From Gracilaria gracilis (lineage: Eukaryota; Rhodophyta; Florideophyceae; Gracilariales; Gracilariaceae), in NCBI GenBank assembly GCA_030374805.1, contig JARGSG010000130.1, positions 1-64,000 on the forward strand: 64,000 bases of DNA, in the 5' to 3' direction. Positions 1 to 9,906 of this stretch are shown here, piece after piece; position 1 is the first letter of the stretch, and each line of letters opens with the position of its first letter. The notes under the pieces were generated by a model. The model ran no database searches. It saw only the letters and a program-made list of their open reading frames with translations, and was not told where the DNA came from. The position numbers and the translations under genes were made by a program.

Positions 1-2140
1 TGTTGAGCGACACGAGACGGCGCGCGAGGCGTGTTTCGAAAGAGCGATGCGTTCTGGGACTCAGCGTCCTGTGTTAATAGGGTTACATCTACCCAGGGAA
101 TGCGAGAAGGCGAACTAGTTGAATCGAGGGCTGTGGAATGCTTGTGAAGAAAAGTCACAAATGCGCCATGGATATGTCGTGACGGAAGACTGGGTTAGGG
201 ATACAATGGAAAAGGTGGACTGTTTTCATTGGGAGCGATTCAACAGAAAGTGAGAGAGGGGGGGGGGCGAGATGTCAGGGAGAAATAGGCGGGACAAGAC
301 GTTCCAGTACGGATACAAAGCGTACAATGAAATCCGCTGGCAGTTCATTTCTGGAAGTCGCGAGTTCTTGGATGAGAGTGAGGGCATGAAGTGAACGAGC
401 TCTGCAGTTTTTCACATGGGGCGGATTGTAAGTGAATCATAGTGGATAGGTAGAAGCAAAATCGCGTCAACTGCTTCTCTCCTGACGTTGAGATAGAGTA
501 TGGTATGTACAACACCCTGCTCAGCTTAAAAGTCCCACTATGAGAGCCATTATGATTTGCTGCAGTTGAAAGGGAGCAACGAAACTATCGAATGTATGGC
601 TGCTGGTTCGGCATGAATAGTGATGCAGTGTGAAACAGTTTGGACAGATGCCGTATCGCAGACATAGGATCGAGAAGGACTGTCACTTGGCACTGTACCG
701 ATGACGCATGGTGGAAGGCAAATGACGCGAAAGGGAAGCTTGCCTCACGTTTAAACGAGACTCTTGTAGGCGTGAAATGAAGCGTTTGTTTGAAGAGCTG
801 AATGGTGAATGGGTGACAACATGTATGGGAATTGCGTTAAACAGATGTTCAAGGCGGCTAGTTGTGGGAGGGATGAATAGGGACCAATGGGCGCTGTACA
901 CAGGACTGCTTGTACGATAGACTGCTGGATTGAGTGTGAAGCGAGCGCGAAAAGATGGAGAATGGGGAGGGAGGGACGACGAACAGCCGGAGTGACACCA
1001 TTGCTGTTTGACTTGCAGTGTTGCATTCGAAGGTACGGAATGTTTACGAGGTTGAAGTTGATGATAGCCAATAGCAAGTACAAAAGCGCAGTAGTGGAGG
1101 GGAGGAAGCTGAGAATAAGAGAGTGGACAAGAGCAGTTATTCGCGGAGTTGATTAACTAATCTTGCGATTGTTGTTTGGCACTGAAAGGGGGGGCAAGAT
1201 GCCGATACACAAGATGTTGAGCTGTGCTTTGCAAAATGTTGGGCTGTGGCAGTGAGCGTCGAAGTGATGAGTGGGGAGAGGTGTATGGAGTCGGAACAGA
1301 AGTTGCGAAGCTACGACTAGTACTATTGACTCAATAGTATTGAGAGACGGGATCGAGATGGGCATGATCGAGAGTTGATGGAGAGGGCTACGTGTACATG
1401 GCAGATTGGGTTGTTGAGAAGCACGAAGGAGAAGAAGCTGCAGTGTGGATGGGGGTTGTGCTCGGCGAGTCAAGTTTAAACGAGCACAAGGCGACGGAGT
1501 CGAGAACGGGAACGTGAGGGAAGCGGGCAACATCAGAACTTGGGTGTACAACTGCTCGCTAAAAAAAGACTCATAAGCGCGCAATCACACTCCTACACGT
1601 GGACAAGTGGCACGGCAGCGAGCGGCGTAGGCGGCACGTTTCGTTGAGCCAATCAAAAAGCAAAAGCATGAGCTGTAATTTCAGGCTCCATCTCGCGGAG
1701 CGAGCGCAGGCCACCAGACGATTTGTCCGTGAACGTGTGATTGAGAGTGAAACGCGCGTCGAGAAGAGGACGGCGGCGCATGCGCTGCTCCGCCGCACAG
1801 TCGAAGCGGCGGTGCGTGCGCGCACTGGCGCCACTTTGCTGTTCTTCAACCGCCGTCGCAATGCCGCGCGGCAGTTTCTCGCGCGTACAAACAGTTCCAC
1901 GCTCCTGTGCTTTCGAGAGATTTCTGAGTCCTCCACACGCTTCTTGCCGGCCTGCCGCACATGGATGGAGTTGGCGTCTTCTTTGCGAGCGATGTGTATC
2001 TAGTAGATATCCATGCGGTGCCGATGCCGTTCCAATCTCGCAGTCGAACAACTTTTTCGCTTTTTGCGCTATTAGGTCGTCGATATACGCGCTACGTACA
2101 ACCGTAGGCGGTTCCCTATCACAACTCACTGTCCGCTACC
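1..2140. other. Intergenic, no supported gene
   Basis: No coding region here can be supported. Open frames of 90-158 codons occur on both strands at about 0.75-2.13 kb, but none shows a domain, a signal peptide or a convincing composition. The plus strand is purine-rich over 0.2-1.5 kb, which by itself lengthens pyrimidine-strand frames. Base composition becomes GC-richer at 1.6-2.0 kb, just before the TATA box of the next gene, so that part may be promoter. Confidence 0.5.
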
Positions 2141-2148
2141 TATAAAAG
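2141..2148 (+). promoter_or_regulatory. TATA box upstream of CAP gene
   Basis: TATAAAAG lies on the plus strand, 36 bp before the first downstream ATG (2184) and about 340 bp before the first ATG of the CAP frame. The long leader suggests an upstream non-coding or short first exon. Confidence 0.5.
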
Positions 2149-2480
2149 CCTCACCCTCCACGCTGCGCCCTCACAACTCGTCCATGCCGTCCCACCCCCA
2201 TCTGCACAGCTGCTACCGCCTTCCAACCAGCACCGCGGAAACATACCGGTACACTCGCCCCTCCCTTCACCCTTTGTACAGCCCGTACATAAACCGTCAA
2301 CTCTTCCCTTCATCACCCCCTCCCTTCTCTCATCATCACCTTGCTTCCGCCGCACACACCCCCACCGCTTCCGTTTCATAGCCAGTCACCACGGCGCCAA
2401 AAACCCGTCAACGAAGGCCCGCTCCGCGAGGAGCATGTGGCTGTAAACGCGATCGCTACACCAAAGATGCCAGCTCGGTC

Positions 2481-2993
2481 ATGCAGCCCAAGCCTCAGGT
2501 GTTAGCCGCGAGGCAGGCAGGCTGCAGAACATGTGCACCGAATCAACTCACGCACGTCAGACTTCCGCGACAGGCAGGCGCTCTGCAAGACATGTACCGT
2601 CGACGACTGCTACGTCTCACGAACGAACAACGCGCCAGATATGGCATATCGCCGGTTCGTCTTGACTCCAAGCTCAACGTGGCCGCTTCCAAACATAACG
2701 CCGATCTGGCGTTTAAGCAGATTCGTTTGAGTCATATTGGATTCGATGGTGCTAGACTGGGTGTTCGTGTGCGTCGCGTTGGCTACAGCTTTGTTTGGGC
2801 GGCGGAGAACTTGGCGCGTGGCCAGAAGAACCCCATGCATGCGGTAAGCAGTTGGATGAAAAGCCCTGGACATCGTCGAAATCTGCTCAACGCTAAGGCT
2901 ACGCACATGGGGGTGCATGTAGGACGCGGTCGTAATGGTCAACTTTATTGGGCGCAGGTGTTTGGAAGACCCACACCCATAGTAAGAAGCTGA
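2481..2993 (+). CDS. CAP-domain (SCP/PR-1/YkwD-like) protein
   Basis: This is a 170-residue CAP-superfamily protein. From residue 38 it reads as the usual CAP helix (MYRRRLLRLTNEQRARYG), then a conserved region with ASKHNADLA, SHIGF, the AAENLARG box, a WMKSPGHRRNLL segment and a C-terminal YWAQVFG. These are the hallmark CAP blocks, with the GH-x-x-N-L step typical of the bacterial or fungal YkwD type. CAP proteins are usually secreted and bind lipids, ions or wall glycans; the precise role is unknown. No signal peptide precedes the domain. The frame is open back to 2382 and a plausible acceptor AG lies at 2383-2384, so an upstream exon carrying the secretion signal may be missing from this model. 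The start is therefore uncertain, but the domain call is secure. Confidence 0.85.
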   Translation: MQPKPQVLAARQAGCRTCAPNQLTHVRLPRQAGALQDMYRRRLLRLTNEQRARYGISPVRLDSKLNVAASKHNADLAFKQIRLSHIGFDGARLGVRVRRVGYSFVWAAENLARGQKNPMHAVSSWMKSPGHRRNLLNAKATHMGVHVGRGRNGQLYWAQVFGRPTPIVRS

Positions 2994-3466
2994 CTTGGTT
3001 TTGCACTGGTATCGCGCGTTTTGCAGCTAATCTTGAGGACGAGGAACGTAAATGAGCTTTGAGAGTAGCGCAGTGTTGCGACTGAGGACGAGAATAGTAT
3101 GTATCACATCACATGATACGCAATAAAAAAGATCAAAGCTTAACACGGAAGTAATGCTTGAAGTGAACGCATGTGCGATCCATAACGACACACCTGAACG
3201 GCGCAAGTTGACAAAGCATTGTCAGCAACAGCTGCACACGGGAAAAAAAGCTGCAGCTTGGAGAGTTAACTGATTTAACTTGATCAAGGGAGCAGCAAAC
3301 AGTGTCCGAGAGCATGCAAGATCAGTTATCGACAACAAAGTGAGCGATGACTCACCGTCAAGAGAGGGGGGAACGACTGGCTCTCGAAGAAAGACAGGAG
3401 TCTCGAGCACTGGCAAACGGAGGGGATTGCCAGCGGCACATGTGAGCGAGTCTCACGTGATGGATG

Positions 3467-3486
3467 TACCGTTGGTACCAACGGTA
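3467..3486. repeat. 20-bp perfect palindrome, TACCGTTGGTA motif
   Basis: The sequence TACCGTTGGTACCAACGGTA equals its own reverse complement. Its half-site recurs elsewhere in the window (14531, 28956, 58061 exactly; 21336, 44422 and 59495 with changes). CCGTTG/CAACGG is the core recognised by MYB proteins, so a regulatory site is possible. Confidence 0.6.
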
Positions 3487-3586
3487 ATTTTACATCAACG
3501 GCAGCGCGGCGATGGAAGTTCCATCTGCAGAAGATTCCGGCAAAGCAGTTGCGAACATCATCGCATGATGCATCATGATTCAATTC

Positions 3587-3639
3587 GATGTACACGTGTT
3601 CAACTCAGTTGAGTCAACTGAGTTGAACACGTGTACATC
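3587..3639. repeat. 53-bp perfect inverted repeat (26-1-26)
   Basis: The left arm 3587-3612 is the exact reverse complement of the right arm 3614-3639, with a single G at 3613 between them. The next outward pair does not match. It could extrude as a cruciform or be read as a hairpin RNA. A second element with the same geometry but unrelated sequence lies at 5682-5734. Confidence 0.85.
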
Positions 3640-4012
3640 TGCACACGTTTCGTGGGCAAAGGCAAATAATTTGCCAAACTTGTTTCGCGTTCGCAATTAT
3701 GGAAAGCACTCTTCAACAAGCAGATGTTGCTGCGCGCACTTGCGCAGTTTCGTCAGAGATGCAACACCAACTCCCGTGAACCCGCCGACGAGATTCTGAA
3801 GCACATTGTCAACGCATAAACAATCAAATTTACTGGAGAGGCACAAGGTGTTATGAACTATCAAATCATTCCGCCGAGTGCCAGTTTTCCGGATGCTAAT
3901 CCGTACACGACTACATTTGTTCGCAGTTAAAACTCCTTACTAGCTACTAGTTCAGCAAGGAGAACAGAGTGATAGGAGGCCCATCAACTTCTATACCAAT
4001 CTTCTGCCGCTG

Positions 4013-4360
4013 TTAACGACGGTCATCATCGCTGCAATCATCATCAGAGCATCCGAACCTCTTCCTTTTCGGCGCAGCCTTCCTCGGCCTGTAGTGCTGG
4101 TACTGACGGGGGTAGTAGTAAGCCCAATAAGGATTCCAGTAACGGGGCTGGTAGTATTTGCGTCCGTCATCATCACCCCAGCCATCATCATTATCATCAT
4201 CCCAGTCGCGGACAGCTGCATCCACCTCCATACCATGCACGGTCGCCATCTCAGACTTGTGAGAGGAGCTTATCATGCTATTCTTCTTCGGTATAGCCAT
4301 GCCAACAGCGGAGTAGAGCACTGCAGCAACAGCCAAGATAAAAAGGCAGATGATCTTCAT
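4013..4360 (-). CDS. Small secreted Tyr/Asp-rich protein
   Basis: This encodes 115 residues. The chosen start is the Met that begins a good signal peptide (MKIICLFILAVAAVLYSAVG); a further in-frame Met 20 codons upstream would place a hydrophilic leader before it. The mature part is compositionally striking. It has an acidic stretch (DWDDDNDDGWGDDDG), then a Tyr/Trp/Arg/Pro-rich stretch (KYYQPRYWNPYWAYYYPR), a basic linker (RPRKAAPKRKR) and a short C-terminal GCSDDDCSDDDRR with two cysteines. No known family is recognised. The polyampholyte, aromatic composition suggests an extracellular matrix or wall-interacting peptide. That is inference only. A minus-strand TATA box lies 117 bp upstream. 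Confidence 0.7.
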   Translation of the reverse strand: MKIICLFILAVAAVLYSAVGMAIPKKNSMISSSHKSEMATVHGMEVDAAVRDWDDDNDDGWGDDDGRKYYQPRYWNPYWAYYYPRQYQHYRPRKAAPKRKRFGCSDDDCSDDDRR

Positions 4361-4476
4361 GTTTGAGTTGTACGTATCGGAACTGTGTGTTTCGTCGGGG
4401 CTTTTGTCGTCTTGTGTCAAGTCACAGTTGGGTGTGCGCTGGGAAGCAGAATAGGTACCTCACTCATTCTTCTTCC

Positions 4477-4484
4477 CTTTTATA
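4477..4484 (-). promoter_or_regulatory. TATA box of small secreted protein gene
   Basis: TATAAAAG is read on the minus strand, 117 bp upstream of the ATG at 4360. This spacing matches the TATA-to-ATG distance of the Gly-rich gene near 50.1 kb. Confidence 0.6.
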
Positions 4485-5681
4485 GCGCACTGGAATGAAT
4501 TATGCTGACGCACATCTTGAACATAATCCGCACCACCACTTGTATTCTTCCTCCATTTTGAATTAGTCAATTACACAACAAGATGTTTATCTGCCACAAA
4601 TCCACTACTTGCTGGCACTCGAGTATCGTCATCGTTTGCAGTGTTAAGCCGTTTCTTTTACTAAATCTCTGAAGGGAACGCATTCAATGGACACCTTTAG
4701 ATACCGAGCTTGCTGTCATTACTTAAGAAGGGCACATGGGTCGTTCACTCGACAATGAACTACTGCTCTGAAGTAAATTTCCCCCTTCATTCGTCAGTCA
4801 CAGCTTGGTGGAGTGGCAAAACTGAGGAAATCGCAAATCACAGGTCCTACAGCAGGTAAAGCTTTGATTCCATCTTTCCCTGAAAAGCAGTCATGGCGCT
4901 TACCTGCTTTACCATCCTGAAAGAGATTGGCAGAAGAGTTTGTACTGAACTTACACCTCGAAGATGATCAAAGCTCTTTGGCTGTTGTGAATCCCTCCCT
5001 ATGAATCCTTCTACTACCCAGGGACGGAGAACGACGTCATCACTTTGTTCCACCAAGTAGAAAAGGATAGTTTGGCCATGAGCGTAGTGACACGGCTTCC
5101 AAATATTGCAGTGACACAGGGCTACATGGGTGGCCCTCTTACATTCTTTGCGACGCTGGTGAACAGAGTACCAAAATTCAAGGATCTCGATTTTGTATGC
5201 CAACAATCACTCGTTTTCCTTATGACGTGCATCACGGCATCATACCGTCTCTTCGGAAGCTTCCTGTTTTTCACCGTGCTCAGGGGTTATGCGGCAAGCT
5301 TGGCGTGTTCATATCCTGGCCAATTCTGTTTAACAGCTGTGGAATGGCACACATCACACACTCACAATTCCAACCAACTGAGCTACTGAGCTCACAATGA
5401 AGCTGTAGTATTGAAGACAAGAGGACCCAGTGTACTTCTGCAGGACGGAAAGAACCAATATATCACTCCAGTCGTGATAGGCAAGCCAAAAACCCTATCC
5501 ATCAACCACAACTGTGACATGGTGTTTTCACTCCTGTATGTAAAGATAGATAGGTCCGAGATTTCTCCACAGAGCTACAACAAATTCTTCTTTTATTGAA
5601 ACAAGCTTTCATTGGTTACAGCCGCTGTAAGTGAGACACGGAGTGAGAATATGTATGCTTTATAGAGAGTAAGCTCATTAA

Positions 5682-5734
5682 ATTAGTCTATCGTAATCAG
5701 AATAAAATTTTTATTCTGATTACGATAGACTAAT
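5682..5734. repeat. 53-bp perfect inverted repeat (26-1-26)
   Basis: The left arm 5682-5707 is the exact reverse complement of 5709-5734 with one T at 5708 between them; the flanking pair 5681/5735 is unmatched. It is AT-rich and unrelated in sequence to the element at 3587-3639, yet arm and spacer lengths are the same. Confidence 0.85.
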
Positions 5735-6011
5735 GCAGGTTCCTTGACACTTGGCTTCTCACAGTGGACTTCTCCAATGTAGATTTGGCAGTATAGAGGG
5801 ATATATATTCACACTCCCATTGATATGAAGGCATGAAAAATGGTCCTTGTGAAACATTTTACGGAGCCTATGATTCCCAAATCGGATGGCGTTTAGAAGG
5901 ATAGGAAGATGCTTTAAACGCCATTCTGGAAAGTAAAAGTGACCAGAAACGAACGAAAAGAAAGTGAGGTCATAGTATATTACATGGAAAGGTTTATTCT
6001 CCTTCTCTACT

Positions 6012-6130
6012 ATAGTGCGGACATCAACCTTCAATACGAAGTCGAAAGAAAGCTCTCACTACAAAAAGTTCCCTCTCATTAAGATGGCTATAACAACTTA
6101 TACGGGTACTGTCTGATCAAATCTTGCAAC
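6012..6130. repeat. Diverged dispersed repeat, copy 1
   Basis: Beginning at a shared tgcggacatcaac, this stretch aligns by eye with 35813-35920 on the same strand. Patches such as ttcaat, aaagctttc/aaagctctc, ccctctca and atcaaatct/attaaatct lie in the same order with small gaps. It is probably an old repeat of undetermined class. Confidence 0.4.
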
Positions 6131-6612
6131 GTCATAATATGACAATATTATTGCGTCGTTCATCTGGCGATGGGAGCCTTTCTCGACGATCGCCGGTTGT
6201 CAAAGGACATCGCAGGATTACGTGTTCTGCGTCATTTTTAAACATGTGTGGCACACTGCCCCCTCAGAAGCTTTGATTTATGTAGTTGCAACTTGGGTGA
6301 AGATTCGGAAGGTGCCCAATGAAAAACTGGGAGCACCAAAGCCTTTCTGGTACTATAATTGCATGTTGCTGATTCTGGTGGAGAGCGTAACTTTAGCAAT
6401 CCTTTTCCTTTCTCTTTTGTCTAGAGCTGAGCCTTGACTCTTGACATATCAACACCAACACCAATCTATTGGATCATTTGCAGCGCTACTTGTAGCCCGG
6501 ATATTGCGAGTTGATCAACACCCTCGTTTTGAAATAGAAAGGTTCTGATTACAAGTTCTTTAGTTCATGCTACGACAATCTGAGTTCATATACATTCATA
6601 TACTAACACCCA

Positions 6613-9600
6613 TTATTCCTCGTCAGTATCTTCATTCATTCCTTCGTCACTATACTCATCATCGTACCCGTCAGATACAAAATCGTCCTCGTCAGATTCA
6701 GATTCGTCCTCGCCATATTCACTTCCTTCCTCGTCATAGTCGCCTTCGTACTCGTCGGATTCATCATCGCCCTCCCCAGCGTGCGGCCCCACGTGCACCT
6801 GTTGGTATGCATAAGGGCCTTCGTCAGAACTTTCGTCCGAATGTCTGTCAGAGTCTCGGTCAGAATGTCCGTCAGAGACTTGGTCAGAATGTCCGTCAGA
6901 GTCTTGGTCAGAATGTCCGTCAGAGTCTCGGTCAGAATGTCCGTCAGAGTCTTGGCCAGAATGTCCGTCAGAGTCTTGGTCAGAATGTCCGTCAGAGTCT
7001 TGGTCAGAATGTCCGTCGGAATGTTCGTAAAAGTCGTCTTCCAAATGTTCGTCAGAGTCTTTGTGAGAATATTCTTCAGAATATTCATCATAGTCTTCGT
7101 CAGAGGAGCCTCCTCGAGAGGAATCACCAGAATCTTTACTACCAATATCGGAATTTGATGAACCGAAAGATGGTGAATTCACGTCAATCCTACCTTTGTC
7201 AATGAGACGTTCAACGCAACTTTGGACATACTGGAATCCCACACACTCATATCTGACTCTTGCAGATGCCATTTTGGTGAGATATTTCAACGTCATCAGC
7301 TTATCTTTCCTGCCTTTCGAGTATATACGTAAAATATCTTCTTCAACTGAACCTCGAATTCTCCTTTCTGCCTTTTCATCCAAACACGAAATGAAAGCAT
7401 TGTCGAAAAGCAAAACAAATTTCGGCAGCCTTGAAGGACTCCAATTCTCATTCAATCCGAAACATCTTTCGCTTCCTTCCCCATCCTCCTCCCACATCAC
7501 CATGGGTGCCCTTTCAGTGCTTAACGACACTACTGCCTGTCGAATACGAAATTTCTCTTGCTCACGCTGCTCTTCCGTGATGTCATCAACTATCAGCTGT
7601 GCAAAAATCTGTTCCAAAGAAGCAGTTTGGTATTGTTCAAAGAATTTGAGGACACATGCCTGGTAAAGGTTGACGGTGAATGAAATTGGTTGATTTGATG
7701 ACTGTGAGAAGAAGCAGGTAGAAACCTCAACTGTGCTGAGGTGGTTAAAATGGGAGATCTTTCGGAAAGGATAAATACTCTTGTAGTGGGAAGCGGCGTA
7801 AGATTGGACAAGAGAAAGTTCTGGAGGGAGCCGAAGAAGCGGAAGCGGACATTCATCGTCAATTGTTCCCGATTCGATTGCAAGGAGAGAGGCCAGATGA
7901 ATCACTTTGGATGGGAATCCAAAGTGCAAGGAACCATCATTGGTGTGATGCTTGATATATGGTTGAAAACGGTCTTCAATATCGATTGTGGTCCATGCCT
8001 CCTTCCTTGACGTACTTCTAGACAAGCGGGGTAACCATTGATCCCAGTTGCGAGGGCTTGCGTGCTTATCATCCCAAAAGTGTAACAATTCGTTTCGTTT
8101 CAGCTTGTTCATGTTAGGAGGTTTGTTATCGGCAGGGAAAGTAATCTTCTCGAAAAACATGTTTGCGTTTCCAAAGGCTAAATCGAAGGTGTTGTTCCAT
8201 TTAGAAATCATTCGGAGACTGAACTTGCCCCCTCGCAAGTGTCGTTCCACTTGATATTTGCGGGTATGCCTTATAAAATTTCTTCTCTGAGAAGGACTTA
8301 ACATTGTTTTCGAGAGGTAAGCAAGTGGTTTCACAATCTTGTTCAACACACGTGATATTTCAGGAAACTCCAAAGTTCGATGGACCTCGAGGAATACTTT
8401 GGTTAAGATACTGAGAGGGTTTTCAACTCCGTATTCTCGAAGAAAAGCCTTCCATAGGGAATGGACGAGAGCATGATGAAATTCCTTCATTGCTGGTAGA
8501 GTTCTCCGTAGGTGTGGCAAGATAGAATACAATTTCTTACTGGATACTGTGCATCTCCAATAGTTATCAAAAAACTTCCAGTAGCTTGGATGAAATTCAT
8601 TTTCCAGGAGCATCAGAAGAACAAACATTCCCTTGTCGCCTTCCATGTATCGACACCACCAAAACATATCGTATGTGAAACCATGATTAAATCTGTATAT
8701 CAAAGGATCTGGAGAGCATATGGAAATAGAACGGTTGATGTGGTTATGCAATTTAAGATCTTCGAGGAAAAGAAAGATGTCACATTCACCAATACTCTGA
8801 TTCCCAAAGGCGTGGAGCGAAATAAATTTTTCTGCTTCCCTGTAACAACGAACCGTTTCCAGAATAAATTGAAAGATACTGTAGGCAAAATGACTATTGT
8901 TTTCAAGACAAGCTTTTTGTTTCTCACATTGAAAGGATATATCAGAACGTAGATCATCGTTGCAAACTTGATGAAGCTGGCTCAAGTAATAAACGATTCC
9001 GGATGTGTTGTCCATTGTTTTAGACCCCCATAGATGCAGGAAGTAGAAGAATGATTGAATGGCATGCACAAGATCTGGGTCATTGCTTGTTGAGGTCCTC
9101 CCCGTTCGATAGAAAAGTATTCTCATTGAGTTCATGAGTTCTGAGTGCATAGTTCGCACATTCAAAACAATGCGGGAGAAAGATTCTCCTTGGTGGAGAA
9201 AATTGTCAAGGATTTGATACACTTCTAATCGGTGAGTAATATGGACATTCCTGGATCGATAAGGGTGAAAGAAGGAATGAAGCATATCTCTCATCAGGAA
9301 CCAAAGCTGCATTTTCCAATGAAACTCTACAAGAGATTTCTTGTCCTTATCGGGGGACATCCCTGGTTCATTCAGCTGAATACCCGTAAAGAGACTGGGA
9401 ACAATGTATTGTACGAGACCTTTCAGCTTATCATCAAAATCCTGTTCATGTGTGAGGGTGGCTGAAAATGCCACGCCAGCGTCCTGGAATGTGGTATGTC
9501 GGGCTTCAAAGCTAGCTCTTACGGTTTCGCAAAAGATTTGGATCGTGGAATCACGTTTTGTAGGATTATGTTCATCCTGAAAGCGTTGGGAGGGGGTCTT

Positions 9601-9906
9601 ATCCAGATTTAAGGCAAGGAATAGCTGAATGGATTCTTTTACCGTATCCCAAATGTCTTTGCTGATCTGCTCTCGTTCTTGTTCTGAGGGAGGGTTCTGT
9701 TGATTTTGAGATTCCATTGGCTGAGAGTCGAAGCGCTCGTGTCCGTCAACCGAGAGCCGCTGCAGTTGGGAAGTGATGTCACTGTCAGACTGATGAGGGA
9801 CGTTGAACTGGTTTTCAGCAGTAGATTGGGAATGGTGATGGGCTGTCGAAGAGATGAAGCCAGCTATTTGGCGCTCCAAAGGCAGCGAGTCGGAGCTGTC
9901 CTCCAT
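6613..9906 (-). CDS. Divergent cullin-family protein A with acidic repeat tail
   Basis: This encodes 1097 residues from MEDSSDSLPLERQ; an upstream in-frame start at 10227 is possible, but the paralog's N-terminus aligns from just after this Met. N-terminal residues to about 640 resemble cullin repeats only distantly. Residues about 645-854 match the cullin homology domain: LPPELSLVQSYAASHYKS, a RKISHFNHLSTVEV segment, then FTVNLYQACVLKFFEQ. Next comes a winged-helix tail (ILRIYSKGRKDKL, then VERLIDKGRIDV). Lys864 sits in KGRK, at the position of the Nedd8-acceptor Lys in IVRIMK-x-RK of cullins, with one residue inserted before it. Normal cullins end after the winged helix. Here about 170 Ser/Asp/Glu/His-rich residues follow, including 8-residue DSDGHSDQ repeats. 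Cullins scaffold RING E3 ubiquitin ligases; activity here is unproven. The next gene upstream is its paralog, in the same orientation. Confidence 0.75.
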   Translation of the reverse strand: MEDSSDSLPLERQIAGFISSTAHHHSQSTAENQFNVPHQSDSDITSQLQRLSVDGHERFDSQPMESQNQQNPPSEQEREQISKDIWDTVKESIQLFLALNLDKTPSQRFQDEHNPTKRDSTIQIFCETVRASFEARHTTFQDAGVAFSATLTHEQDFDDKLKGLVQYIVPSLFTGIQLNEPGMSPDKDKKSLVEFHWKMQLWFLMRDMLHSFFHPYRSRNVHITHRLEVYQILDNFLHQGESFSRIVLNVRTMHSELMNSMRILFYRTGRTSTSNDPDLVHAIQSFFYFLHLWGSKTMDNTSGIVYYLSQLHQVCNDDLRSDISFQCEKQKACLENNSHFAYSIFQFILETVRCYREAEKFISLHAFGNQSIGECDIFLFLEDLKLHNHINRSISICSPDPLIYRFNHGFTYDMFWWCRYMEGDKGMFVLLMLLENEFHPSYWKFFDNYWRCTVSSKKLYSILPHLRRTLPAMKEFHHALVHSLWKAFLREYGVENPLSILTKVFLEVHRTLEFPEISRVLNKIVKPLAYLSKTMLSPSQRRNFIRHTRKYQVERHLRGGKFSLRMISKWNNTFDLAFGNANMFFEKITFPADNKPPNMNKLKRNELLHFWDDKHASPRNWDQWLPRLSRSTSRKEAWTTIDIEDRFQPYIKHHTNDGSLHFGFPSKVIHLASLLAIESGTIDDECPLPLLRLPPELSLVQSYAASHYKSIYPFRKISHFNHLSTVEVSTCFFSQSSNQPISFTVNLYQACVLKFFEQYQTASLEQIFAQLIVDDITEEQREQEKFRIRQAVVSLSTERAPMVMWEEDGEGSERCFGLNENWSPSRLPKFVLLFDNAFISCLDEKAERRIRGSVEEDILRIYSKGRKDKLMTLKYLTKMASARVRYECVGFQYVQSCVERLIDKGRIDVNSPSFGSSNSDIGSKDSGDSSRGGSSDEDYDEYSEEYSHKDSDEHLEDDFYEHSDGHSDQDSDGHSDQDSDGHSGQDSDGHSDRDSDGHSDQDSDGHSDQVSDGHSDRDSDRHSDESSDEGPYAYQQVHVGPHAGEGDDESDEYEGDYDEEGSEYGEDESESDEDDFVSDGYDDEYSDEGMNEDTDEE
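6839..7020 (-). repeat. 24-bp tandem repeat coding DSDGHSDQ units
   Basis: About seven and a half copies of a 24-bp unit (plus strand gaatgtccgtcagagtcttg plus 4 bases) differ by single bases. On the minus strand they encode the eight-residue acidic repeat in the tail of cullin-like protein A. Period 24 preserves frame, so copy number can change without disrupting the protein. Confidence 0.9.
7343..7975 (-). repeat. Near-identical tract shared with 11027-11659
   Basis: By eye this 0.63-kb coding tract matches 11027-11659 (constant offset 3684) with one substitution in the first 600 bp and a few at the far end. Both sides diverge abruptly, although the flanking sequence is also homologous at protein level. 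That pattern is typical of gene conversion between tandem paralogs. Confidence 0.9.

Larger units (their letters stand above)
2994..4012. other. Intergenic with two palindromic elements
   Basis: No gene is supported. The stretch holds a 20-bp perfect palindrome at 3467-3486 and a 53-bp perfect inverted repeat at 3587-3639, listed separately. The frame at 3280-3612 on the plus strand has no recognisable feature. Confidence 0.5.
4485..6612. other. Intergenic, repeat-bearing
   Basis: No gene is supported. The stretch contains a 53-bp perfect inverted repeat (5682-5734) and a stretch near 6012-6130 that resembles 35813-35920. Several frames of 60-119 codons have no recognisable content. Confidence 0.5.

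Noticed and set aside
1153-2129. Frames of 129-158 codons on the minus strand
   Set aside because: They overlap each other and plus-strand frames, with Arg-rich composition driven by GC content; no domain is seen.
6839-7020. Regular short repeats that might suggest a CRISPR array
   Set aside because: They are contiguous coding repeats with no unique spacers, in a eukaryotic gene.
6636-7158. Frames over the 24-bp repeats on the plus strand and in the other minus frame
   Set aside because: Shadows of the acidic tail of cullin-like protein A; period 24 keeps every frame open.
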